The notes under the pieces: generated by a model
What the model was told of the DNA's origin: nothing
What the model saw: only the letters and a program-made list of their open reading frames with translations
Database searches by the model: none
Translations under genes and position numbers: made by a program
Source: Pseudoselenomonas ruminantium
GTDB lineage: Bacteria; Bacillota; Negativicutes; Selenomonadales; Selenomonadaceae
Direction of reading: 5' to 3'
Assembly: GCA_002373045.1 (NCBI GenBank)
Contig: DFHU01000053.1
Location: 16,275-39,851 of the forward strand
Length of the DNA stretch: 23,577 nucleotides
Part shown: one piece after another, positions 15,312 through 21,947 of the stretch
Numbering within the stretch: position 1 is the first letter of the stretch
Layout: every line of letters starts with the position of its first letter

Positions 15312-16931
15312 TCAATAAATCATTATATGCACCTGCGCACCAAAGTCTGCGGCCGTTATGCCAAACACCTGCAAAAAAGCCTGCTTACCATCGCCGCTTC
15401 TGCGGGCGGCCAACTGCCAGTTATAGAGTGCCTGCCAGCCATAACGCCGCACCAGTTCTGCGGTGGCATATTCACAGAGGTGACTGACCGGCTCATTGCC
15501 ATACTGTTCCATGGCCTTTTGCATATCCGCATTACTCACGATTTTATCCACCGTGAGCAGCGGCGCATTTTTCCGCAGTTCCTGCCGCCAGGCACGCTGA
15601 TAATCCGGCAGTTTGCCTTCACCGATATCCACCAGACGCGCCACGCCGGACACATAACTCATGCCCCTGAGCAGCCAGGTCATGCCCACATCTTCACTGC
15701 CCAGCTGCTGCAGGATAAACAGGCGGCTGACCATGGCCGAACTCACAAAAATCGACTGCCGGTTATCGTCAATTTTCGCGGCATTGACAAACAACGTACT
15801 GTTGTTTTCTGCCCAGACGCTATCGGCAGCAGTCCTTTGGGCTTCAGCCGCATCGACACCGCAATATTCCTGCATAGCCGCAGCATAATCCTCGGCTCCG
15901 CTGACAAAGACCAGCTTATAGCGGCCCTTCAAATCATGCCGCCAATGATTTTGCAGCCATTTACGGGATTGGGCAATATGCTGCCGATACTGCCGGACAA
16001 CCGACTCATTCACCTGCGGCCGCACCACCACAGCCAGCTGCGCCGGTGCGTTAAGTTCACCCTGCCACCAGGCAGAAAACTCCTGCAAAAATGCGCTTAG
16101 TTCCACACCAAAAACCTGGGCAAAGACCTGCTCCGCCTCACCCTTGGCCAGCCCCTTGTAGTAGACAATAATTTTCTGTTCCGGGCTGCTGCCGCCATAA
16201 TGATGCAGCAGATAGTAAACCATCACATCCGAGAGCGTATAATACTTTGCCTTGCCGCTCAAGAGCTGCACGCGTTCTTCTTCCGTAGTGCGCTGTAGTT
16301 TTTCTACCTTGGCTGTTTCCTTAGCATTTTGCAGGGTAAACAAATCGTCCATATACCACTTTTCTACCGAGCGGCCGCCCATCTTCTCTGCCAGCAAGGC
16401 GCCGGCGTAATCGGCCGTGCCTTCTTCCAGCCAAAACAGGGAATTTTCATAACCGCTGCGGCCATCACTCAATTCATACTGCAACTGATGAAACAGCTCG
16501 TGACCAGTAGTGCTGTACCGCTCGCTTTTATCCGTCATTTTCTGCTTGTCGCCATCAAGCGCAATGATATTCTTCCTACCCATAGACTCACCGCTGGTGT
16601 ATTGGGCTTTGGGCTTAACCTTATCTTCTTCTACACCCAGCTTTTTAACCAGCAGCTCCTCATATTTTCCCGTGTCTGCACCGACCCAAATATCGACATT
16701 ATGCTGCAAGCTCACCTGATATCGTTCTTCCAGCAGATCAGGAAAAGCTGCCGCCGCCTGCTCGATATCCCGCATCGTTTCCGGTGCAGGCTGGCCAAGG
16801 CTATGAACAGAAACCGCCGCCGGCCCTGTGGCCAGGGCTGTCCCATTTAGAAAATCCCAAGCCATTTTGCCGCCCAGGCAAAGTCCCAAAGCCAATACGC
16901 AGACCCACAGAAAGATTCCTAATTTTCTCAT
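15312..16931 (-). CDS. Secreted peptidase-MA-like protein with a degenerate second domain
   Basis: This 539-residue protein begins with an uncleaved or cleaved signal segment (about residues 4-21), so it acts outside the membrane. The first domain (about 51-290) has a gluzincin-type zinc site: HELFH (144-148) and downstream WLEEGTADY (E169/E170). The second half (about 305-539) repeats the layout: WLLRGMSYVSGV aligns with WLEEGTADYAGA, and FLQVFGITAADF with FAQVFGVELSAF. It has no HExxH and no His in the equivalent stretch, so it is a likely pseudo-peptidase. Substrate is unknown. The start is 8 bases after the permease stop, with GAGGTCGGG, so it is co-transcribed with an ABC importer. Assignment to the peptidase-MA family is by motif only. 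Confidence 0.75.
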   Translation of the reverse strand: MRKLGIFLWVCVLALGLCLGGKMAWDFLNGTALATGPAAVSVHSLGQPAPETMRDIEQAAAAFPDLLEERYQVSLQHNVDIWVGADTGKYEELLVKKLGVEEDKVKPKAQYTSGESMGRKNIIALDGDKQKMTDKSERYSTTGHELFHQLQYELSDGRSGYENSLFWLEEGTADYAGALLAEKMGGRSVEKWYMDDLFTLQNAKETAKVEKLQRTTEEERVQLLSGKAKYYTLSDVMVYYLLHHYGGSSPEQKIIVYYKGLAKGEAEQVFAQVFGVELSAFLQEFSAWWQGELNAPAQLAVVVRPQVNESVVRQYRQHIAQSRKWLQNHWRHDLKGRYKLVFVSGAEDYAAAMQEYCGVDAAEAQRTAADSVWAENNSTLFVNAAKIDDNRQSIFVSSAMVSRLFILQQLGSEDVGMTWLLRGMSYVSGVARLVDIGEGKLPDYQRAWRQELRKNAPLLTVDKIVSNADMQKAMEQYGNEPVSHLCEYATAELVRRYGWQALYNWQLAARRSGDGKQAFLQVFGITAADFGAQVHIMIY

Positions 16932-16938
16932 CCCGACC

Positions 16939-17691
16939 TCACTTCATCTGCCAGCGGCAAAGGCGCGCTTCAAGGATATCCAGCAAACCAAAGAGGAATA
17001 ACCCCATCAGGCTCAGAATCACAATGCCCGCATACATCTCCAGATAATTCACCCGCAGCCAGGCATCCATGATGAAATAGCCCATGCCATATTGCGTGCC
17101 AAAGGTTTCCGTAAAAAACAGCACCGATACCGCCGTAGCCATAGCCACACGGATAGCTGTAATAAAATTCGGCAAAGTCGCCGGCACGAGGATATAGCGG
17201 AACACCTGCCGGAACCTTGCGCCCAAAGAATACAGCGGATAATAGGTTTCAGCAGGGATGGCACGGATACCATCTCTGAGCGCCACCACAATCTGAAATA
17301 CCACAATGAGGAAAATCATGATAATTTTCGACAGTTCCCCAATCCCGGCCAGGAGCATCAAAATGGGCAGCAGGGCAATCTTCGGTATTGGATAGGTCAG
17401 ATAAACCAGCGGTGCCAAATACCGGTCTGCCTTGGAAAAATAGCCCATGATAATGCCTAAAGGGTACCCCACCAATACCGCCAGCAGAATGCCGGCAAAA
17501 ATCCGCCACAGGCTATACGCGGCGTGCACGGCGATTTTGTCCGCAAAAATTTTCTCCAGTCGTTCAAAGACCAACAATGGCTCCGGTATGATGGGCAGCT
17601 GCACCAAGGTCGCCGTCAACTGCCACAGGAGCAGCAAAAAGAGCACGCCGAAAAGATAGGCACGCAAAACTACTTTGCTTTTGTTTCTCAT
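16939..17691 (-). CDS. ABC transporter permease (nitrate/taurine/NMT1 type)
   Basis: The 250-residue protein has about six transmembrane segments and the BPD_transp_1 EAA-like loop (YYPLYSLGARFRQVFRYILVPATLPNFITAIRVA), typical of SsuC/TauC/ThiX permeases. It forms the membrane channel for the importer encoded with the ATPase and lipoprotein upstream. The frame is open further 5', but the ATG at 17691 overlaps the ATPase stop (ATGA) and begins MRNKSKVVLRAY. Substrate cannot be deduced from the permease. Confidence 0.9.
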   Translation of the reverse strand: MRNKSKVVLRAYLFGVLFLLLLWQLTATLVQLPIIPEPLLVFERLEKIFADKIAVHAAYSLWRIFAGILLAVLVGYPLGIIMGYFSKADRYLAPLVYLTYPIPKIALLPILMLLAGIGELSKIIMIFLIVVFQIVVALRDGIRAIPAETYYPLYSLGARFRQVFRYILVPATLPNFITAIRVAMATAVSVLFFTETFGTQYGMGYFIMDAWLRVNYLEMYAGIVILSLMGLFLFGLLDILEARLCRWQMK

Positions 17692-18452
17692 GACTGCCGC
17701 GCCCCCATAGCCTTGATTTTCTCCTTCAATTCCTGACTCTTGGCGAAAAATTCCGTCGTCGTCTTCCACGCACGGCTGCCCTGCCAATTATTTTCCATGA
17801 CCTCGGCCACCGTGCCGCCACTTTGGCCGCCCGCCATCAGCACAATCTGCTGGCCTAAGTACAGGGCTTCTTCCACATAATGCGTCACAAGGATAGTGGT
17901 TATGCCCGCTTCCTCCCAAAGGTCGCGGAATACATCCTGCATTTCCTCGCGGGTGATGGCATCGAGTGCCGAAAAAGGCTCATCCATCAGCAAAATATCC
18001 GGCTCCAGTAAAAACACGCGGGCAAGGCTCACCCGCTGCTGCTGACCGCCGCTGAGTTCCTGCGGATAGCGGTTGAGTAAATCCTCAATGCCCAGTTTTT
18101 GGCACAGAGCCTCCATTTTGGCCGTCTTTGCTTCCGTCCAGCCATTCTTAATCCGGCAGGCCAGCCGAATATTGTCCGCCACAGTCTGCCATGGCAGCAG
18201 GCCGTAGTTCTGAGGCATAAAGCCAATCCGCAGTTTCTTGGGGCTGACTTCGCCGCCGTTAATGCGCACCTGCCCCGTAAAATCGGTAATCAGCCCCGCG
18301 ACCACCTTTAACAGCGTGGACTTGCCGCAGCCGGAAGGGCCTATAACAGCACAAACCGTTCCTTGCGGAACGGTCAGGCTGACATTTTGCAATGCCGTAT
18401 TCTTTTGTTTTACCCCGGAATAGCTAACAGCTAAATTCTTTACTTCAATCAT
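17688..18452 (-). CDS. ABC transporter ATP-binding protein (SsuB/TauB type)
   Basis: The 254-residue ATPase shows Walker A GPSGCGKST (residues 38-46), Q-loop MPQN (79-82), signature LSGGQQQRVSLARV (from 133), Walker B DILLMDEPFSALD (152-164) and the switch His in LVTHYVEEAL. It powers the importer with the permease (4-base overlap). The start follows the lipoprotein stop by one base with a poor ribosome site, suggesting translational coupling. Family closest to nitrate/sulfonate/taurine importers. Confidence 0.93.
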   Translation of the reverse strand: MIEVKNLAVSYSGVKQKNTALQNVSLTVPQGTVCAVIGPSGCGKSTLLKVVAGLITDFTGQVRINGGEVSPKKLRIGFMPQNYGLLPWQTVADNIRLACRIKNGWTEAKTAKMEALCQKLGIEDLLNRYPQELSGGQQQRVSLARVFLLEPDILLMDEPFSALDAITREEMQDVFRDLWEEAGITTILVTHYVEEALYLGQQIVLMAGGQSGGTVAEVMENNWQGSRAWKTTTEFFAKSQELKEKIKAMGARQS

Positions 18453-18453
18453 A

Positions 18454-19389
18454 TCACTTGCTCAATACATCGACCACAAAATCGGCGTAAGTATAGTTCT
18501 TCTGAATAAGGCCCTTGCCCTGCAGCCACTTCACGCAGTCCACCACATCGCTTTCCTTGGGCAGGGTGGCATGATGATATTCCGGCAGCTTCAAGGCTTC
18601 CTTGGCAGCCGGCGGGAAACCGCCTTTTTCCACAATCAGGTCGATGTATTCTTCCCGCGGCGTGTTATTGAGGTAATCCACAGCCTTGTTATAGGCACGA
18701 TACATAGCGGCAATTTCTGCCCGTCTGTCGTTCGTGGTCTTGGCCGTAAACATGATGACGCCGGGATTAATGCCCAGTTCGTCAGACCCCGTTACGAACT
18801 GACAAGCATTGTGCACGGCAATGCTCGCCATCGGTTCAGGAAGCGTTGCCGCGGCGAGCTTGCCATTCTGCAGCATTTCCAAACGGGTGGGAATCTGCGG
18901 GATAATCACCTTGTTAATGCTGTCTTCCGGCAGATTTTCCTTCGCCAGAATCTGATCCGTCACATACTCAATGATGGTATTGCGGGAAACCGCTACATCC
19001 TGACCTTTAAGGTCAGCTACGGATTTAGCCCCGGACTGTTTGCTTGCAATCAGTTTATAGCTGCCATCAGTGAAGGACGTTACCTTCACATTGAAGCCGC
19101 CATCTTTGGCAAAGGCCACAGCCAGCATATCCGAGATTGCTCCGTCCAGATTGCCGCTCTGCAGTGCCGAATCCCTATCCATAGCACTCTTATACTGCTG
19201 AATGTTGACCTCCAGACCTTCTTCCTTAAAATACCCCTTTTCCTGCGCGATGATAAACGGCAGGGAATCCGTATCCGGCATCAGACCGATATTCAAGGGC
19301 TGTAAATCCTTCTTGGCCTCCTGCTGCCCACAGCCAGCCACCAATCCCATCAATAAAATTGCCATGATTAATAATGCATACTTCTTCAA
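18454..19389 (-). CDS. ABC transporter substrate-binding lipoprotein (NMT1/SsuA-like)
   Basis: The protein has a lipoprotein signal (LKKYALLIMAILLMGLVAGC) with lipobox LVAGC, followed by a type II periplasmic-binding fold: LNIGLMPDTDSLPFIIAQEKGYF, GNLDGAISDMLAVAF and AATLPEPMASIAV. NMT1/SsuA-type proteins bind small organic ligands such as sulfonates, taurine or thiamine precursors; the ligand here is not evident. I chose the TTG at 19389 because AAGGGAG lies 8 bases before it and the signal peptide then starts normally. An ATG at 19407 has no usable ribosome site. It precedes the ATPase and permease genes in one operon. Confidence 0.88.
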   Translation of the reverse strand: MKKYALLIMAILLMGLVAGCGQQEAKKDLQPLNIGLMPDTDSLPFIIAQEKGYFKEEGLEVNIQQYKSAMDRDSALQSGNLDGAISDMLAVAFAKDGGFNVKVTSFTDGSYKLIASKQSGAKSVADLKGQDVAVSRNTIIEYVTDQILAKENLPEDSINKVIIPQIPTRLEMLQNGKLAAATLPEPMASIAVHNACQFVTGSDELGINPGVIMFTAKTTNDRRAEIAAMYRAYNKAVDYLNNTPREEYIDLIVEKGGFPPAAKEALKLPEYHHATLPKESDVVDCVKWLQGKGLIQKNYTYADFVVDVLSK

Positions 19390-19413
19390 CGTTTTTGCTC
19401 CCTTCATCCTGTT

Positions 19414-20238
19414 TTATTCAGACAGCCACTTGGACAGGAAATCTGCTCCTGTCCGGGCATAATAAACCGCTTTGTCGATAACATCCTTGTTCTCTGCATA
19501 GGCGCTCTCAGCCTTGGCTTTAATCCTGCCGGCCTCATGCTGCATTTCCGCCACCGTGTCCAGCTTGGCATCTACATCATCGAGCATGCTCTGGGCCTCG
19601 GCAATGGACTGCTTCAGCTTCGCTACATCGCTGTCTGCCTGCGCGGAAACCTTCTCGTTTTCCTGCAACTTCTCCTGACGCTTGGCCTCCTTGCCGGTGA
19701 CTTTATCCACCAGCTTACCTAAAGCAGAACCAGGCGCCTCCTTGCTGATTTCCTCGTTGCGTCCCTTGGCCCGGCTGGACATATCCTCCAGCTCGCGCTC
19801 ACGCTCCTGCAACGCCTGCTTCTGCCGCTCCAATTCCTGACGGCGCGCCTTGAGGTCTGCCTCCTGGTCAGCCAGCTTCTGTTCCCTTGCCTGCATCTGC
19901 TGACGTTCCATCTGCTGCTGATTCTGCTTGGCCTCAGACTGGTCCTGACTGTAGCCAGCCAGCATAAAACCGCCAAAAAGCGCTGCCACAAAGCAAAAGG
20001 CCAAGAGTATGCCTCGCTTCTTACCTGCGGTAAAAAACGGCTTAGCCTTTGGCTTTTCCACACGGGACGGTATATCCTCCGGCGGCAGTTCCCGCACGCC
20101 GCGATAGCCGCTGTCCATCCGCTCTGCATTATCTTCAATCCGTGGCAGCGGCTGGGTATCGAACTTTCGCTCGTCATCTGACCTCTGCCCGTCAACAGGA
20201 CGCATTAACTGCGTCTTATCCAAATCATCTTGTTTCAT
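19414..20238 (-). CDS. Membrane-anchored coiled-coil protein, function unknown
   Basis: The 274-residue protein has a charged, proline-containing cytoplasmic N-terminus (1-74) with TQLMRPVDGQ and TQPLP, a single transmembrane helix (about 76-96), and then a long Gln/Glu/Arg-rich coiled coil (about 98-160 and 185-250). It ends in a short amphipathic tail. No catalytic motif is seen. It is the first gene of the operon, immediately upstream of the importer lipoprotein, and has GGAG before the ATG. It could be an envelope scaffold. I do not recognise a named family. Confidence 0.8.
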   Translation of the reverse strand: MKQDDLDKTQLMRPVDGQRSDDERKFDTQPLPRIEDNAERMDSGYRGVRELPPEDIPSRVEKPKAKPFFTAGKKRGILLAFCFVAALFGGFMLAGYSQDQSEAKQNQQQMERQQMQAREQKLADQEADLKARRQELERQKQALQERERELEDMSSRAKGRNEEISKEAPGSALGKLVDKVTGKEAKRQEKLQENEKVSAQADSDVAKLKQSIAEAQSMLDDVDAKLDTVAEMQHEAGRIKAKAESAYAENKDVIDKAVYYARTGADFLSKWLSE

Positions 20239-20283
20239 CTAACTATATCTCCGTTTGCTATCCACTAAAAACTACTAATTGAT

Positions 20284-20312
20284 AGTATACGTTTTTTTCT
20301 CAGACGTGTCAA
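20284..20312 (-). promoter_or_regulatory. Strong promoter for the coiled-coil/ABC operon
   Basis: Consensus TTGACA (20312-20307), a 17-base spacer, and TATACT (20289-20284). It lies about 45 bases before the coiled-coil gene start and is the only evident promoter for the coiled-coil, importer and peptidase genes. Confidence 0.8.
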
Positions 20313-20354
20313 AAACAGCGGTTTCTTTTTAACCTTTTCCCCGCTGTATTCCTG

Positions 20355-20363
20355 TGCTATAAT
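20355..20363 (+). promoter_or_regulatory. Extended -10 promoter of the small toxin gene
   Basis: TGCTATAAT (20355-20363) is a perfect extended -10 on the plus strand. The -35 region is weak (TTTTCC at 20335-20340). It predicts a short leader of about 40 nt before the toxin ATG. Confidence 0.65.
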
Positions 20364-20387
20364 ATTTTACGGCTGGTGAGTCGGTCT

Positions 20388-20404
20388 TCCCTCTGGGGAG
20401 GTGG
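20388..20404 (+). promoter_or_regulatory. Toxin ribosome site with possible sequestering hairpin
   Basis: The ribosome site GGGGAGGTGG (20395-20404) is partly paired by TCCC (20388-20391) with GGGA (20396-20399) through a 4-base loop. The leader segment GGTCTTCCCTC also resembles the toxin 3' region GGCCTTCCTC, so the convergent RNA, with GAGGAAGGCC, could pair here in trans with few mismatches. This is inference. Confidence 0.4.
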
Positions 20405-20409
20405 TAACC

Positions 20410-20487
20410 ATGACGCTATATGAAAAGCTGTCCTTGTTGATAGCTGGCCTGACGCTGATTGTTGCCGTCTTAGGATTGTTCAGGTAA
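20410..20487 (+). CDS. Hol-Tox-like 25-residue toxic membrane peptide (type I toxin)
   Basis: The ORF encodes MTLYEKLSLLIAGLTLIVAV followed by LGLFR, a single hydrophobic helix with the M-x-x-Y-E-x-L-S-L start typical of the putative holin-like toxin (Hol-Tox) family of Firmicutes. It has a strong ribosome site (GGGGAGGTGG), an extended -10 promoter, and a convergent RNA downstream, the usual arrangement of type I toxin-antitoxin loci. It would insert in the membrane and depolarise it when the RNA antitoxin is absent. It is too short for usual gene callers. Family assignment is from memory of the motif. Confidence 0.75.
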   Translation: MTLYEKLSLLIAGLTLIVAVLGLFR

Positions 20488-20506
20488 GAAATTACTTTGT
20501 AATATG

Positions 20507-20529
20507 AAAAAGACCGCTTGTTAAGCGGT
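20507..20529 (-). terminator. Intrinsic terminator of the antitoxin RNA
   Basis: On the minus strand ACCGCTT-AAC-AAGCGGT (20529-20513) is a perfect 7-bp stem followed by CTTTTTC. On the plus strand the same stem is followed by GCGGCCTTCC, so it is weaker for the toxin mRNA. Confidence 0.8.
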
Positions 20530-20594
20530 GCGGCCTTCCTCACATTCTAGATAACGGGAAGTGACCGGCGCTGCTACACACCAGCCATTTCTTT
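20507..20594 (-). ncRNA. Predicted antisense RNA antitoxin for the Hol-Tox-like peptide
   Basis: A minus-strand transcript of about 88 nt is predicted between the TTGAAA-17-TATAAT promoter (20629-20601) and the intrinsic terminator at 20529-20507. It has no convincing ORF. It is convergent with the toxin mRNA and overlaps its 3' UTR, so the RNAs would share perfect complementarity there. This parallels the known layout of type I systems such as bsrG/SR4 and txpA/RatA. Confidence 0.65.
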
Positions 20595-20600
20595 ATACAT

Positions 20601-20629
20601 ATTATACAACCTATAGATACATATTTCAA
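20601..20629 (-). promoter_or_regulatory. Promoter of the antitoxin RNA
   Basis: TTGAAA (20629-20624), a 17-base spacer, and a perfect TATAAT (20606-20601) on the minus strand. It is not followed by any gene, only by the short RNA and its terminator, which supports an independent small RNA. Confidence 0.75.
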
Positions 20630-20678
20630 GCCACGAGAGCGTTCAACATGAACATTCCATAGTCTGCAATACCTGACT

Positions 20679-21071
20679 TTAATTCGCCTGTTCCACCAAC
20701 GCGCCATGTTCCTTCTGCATTGTCTCACACAATCTTCTGAGTGTCCACAGGGTATTAAACGGCGTCACCACCGCCTTAAAGCGGATATGGGGTACGCCTG
20801 CCTCTTTGAGCGCCAACAACACTTCGTCCAAACGCTTATTGCGGATATTCTGGAGCACCATGACCTCATGAGGAAAGACAAAGTTATCTTCGTCTTTGGC
20901 CTTGGCGGGCTGAAAGCCTTTAGCGCCCAATAAATAGCCGACCTTTTCCCGCCAGTCCTCCGGCTGCAGGATTTTGGTCACGATACCCATTTTATGGAGG
21001 GTCTTGCAGGCCAACGCCAATTTTTCGTCATCCTGAAATTGATAAAAAAGTACCTGTTCCTGCCGTTTCAT
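20679..21071 (-). CDS. DUF3783 domain-containing protein
   Basis: This 130-residue protein ends in a DUF3783-like domain: FPHEVMVLQNIRNKRLDEVLLALKEAGVPHIRFKAVVTPFNTLWTLRRLCETMQKEH. The N-terminal part (1-60) resembles a small ferredoxin-like fold with LFYQFQDDEKL. The domain has no known function. It follows the NYN gene by 4 bases with a GGAGG ribosome site, so the two are co-transcribed. Downstream is the type I toxin-antitoxin locus. Confidence 0.82.
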   Translation of the reverse strand: MKRQEQVLFYQFQDDEKLALACKTLHKMGIVTKILQPEDWREKVGYLLGAKGFQPAKAKDEDNFVFPHEVMVLQNIRNKRLDEVLLALKEAGVPHIRFKAVVTPFNTLWTLRRLCETMQKEHGALVEQAN

Positions 21072-21075
21072 CTGC

Positions 21076-21867
21076 TCAGTCCTCCACCCAGCGGGCCATG
21101 CCCCGCATCAGTAAATACGTCACCAATTCATCCATCGACACACCTTCAGCCGCCTGCCGTTCCTGCAAAGACTCACGCAAAGTACGAGGCAGCTTGACGG
21201 TCAAGTTGCCCTCCGACAAAGCAGCATTATCCTCTGCCTTGGTCACTTTAGCGTTTTTCGCCGTCTTTACGGCTTTTTCCATTTTCGCTGTTTTGGCCGC
21301 TTTCGTCTCTTTTACCGTCTTGGCCGTTTTCGTTGCCGTTGTTTCCTTTGCCGCTTTAGCCGTCTTCTTCTCCTGTTTTACCTCGTCCTTAACGGCCTTT
21401 TGCTTACGGGCAGGCTTTTTCTCTTTTTCCTCCGGCGGGTAAACCATAAACTCATCATAAGCATTGCGCAGCGTTTCGCTGGCCTGCTTCGTGCCCACAC
21501 CGATGATATAGGACGGCGTATCCGAATTCAGATACTCGGCAATCCGCACGAAATCCGAATCCGTGGTAATGATAAAGAACCGCCGCACGCCTTCATCATA
21601 GAGAAGCTTGGCCGAATCGTAAATAGCTGAATCGAGAGAATTTTTCCCGTGATAAGTACGGCTTATCTGCCGGAAGGTAAAGCCCGGACGGCGCATGAGT
21701 TTTTCCCAGCGCTTCTGCTCCGGACGTGCCTCCCAGTCGGATACCACAATGGTTCGGCAGGGCTGATAGCGCCGCGCTTTGCCCAAGGTGTAATTCAGCA
21801 TTTCAAACGGCGCATTTTCAATATCGTATAAAATTGCTACAACTTCATTACTAGAATCCAGGGTCAT
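21076..21867 (-). CDS. NYN-domain (LabA/DUF88-like) protein with lysine-rich linker and C-terminal ribbon-helix-helix
   Basis: The 263-residue protein starts with an NYN/PIN-like nuclease domain (about 7-145). It keeps acidic residues at D15 (ILYDIENA), D79 (SLDSAIYDS), and D103/D105 (ITTDSDF), compatible with metal-dependent RNA cleavage. A highly basic K/A/T-rich linker (about 148-212), like histone-H1 tails, precedes a short domain (222-261) with LTVKLPRTLRESLQERQAAEG and MDELVTYLLMRGMAR, which fits a ribbon-helix-helix fold of the HicB/Arc type. Nuclease target is unknown. Its own promoter is strong, and DUF3783 follows in the operon. An RHH here may bind DNA or dimerise the protein. Confidence 0.8.
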   Translation of the reverse strand: MTLDSSNEVVAILYDIENAPFEMLNYTLGKARRYQPCRTIVVSDWEARPEQKRWEKLMRRPGFTFRQISRTYHGKNSLDSAIYDSAKLLYDEGVRRFFIITTDSDFVRIAEYLNSDTPSYIIGVGTKQASETLRNAYDEFMVYPPEEKEKKPARKQKAVKDEVKQEKKTAKAAKETTATKTAKTVKETKAAKTAKMEKAVKTAKNAKVTKAEDNAALSEGNLTVKLPRTLRESLQERQAAEGVSMDELVTYLLMRGMARWVED

Positions 21868-21890
21868 AAAATCCTTCCTTTAATATTGAT

Positions 21891-21919
21891 ATTATATACA
21901 TTTTACCATTCGCCATCAA
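21891..21919 (-). promoter_or_regulatory. Promoter for the NYN-DUF3783 operon
   Basis: TTGATG (21919-21914), a 17-base spacer, and TATAAT (21896-21891). It is about 25 bases before the NYN ATG and has AAAGGAAGG as ribosome site. Confidence 0.75.
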
Positions 21920-21922
21920 AGG

Positions 21923-21943
21923 AAAAAATCCTGCTAAACAGGA
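21923..21943 (-). terminator. Intrinsic terminator of mnmA
   Basis: A short stem TCCTG-CAGGA (21943-21939 with 21933-21929) with a 5-base loop is followed by TTTTTT (21928-21923) on the minus strand. It sits 5 bases beyond the mnmA stop and just before the NYN promoter. Confidence 0.65.
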
Positions 21944-21947
21944 AAAA

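Noticed and set aside
20540..20728. Minus-strand 62-codon frame in the antitoxin RNA region
   Set aside because: It overlaps the promoter and RNA of the antitoxin and the end of the DUF3783 gene, has no ribosome site, and its sequence is not protein-like.
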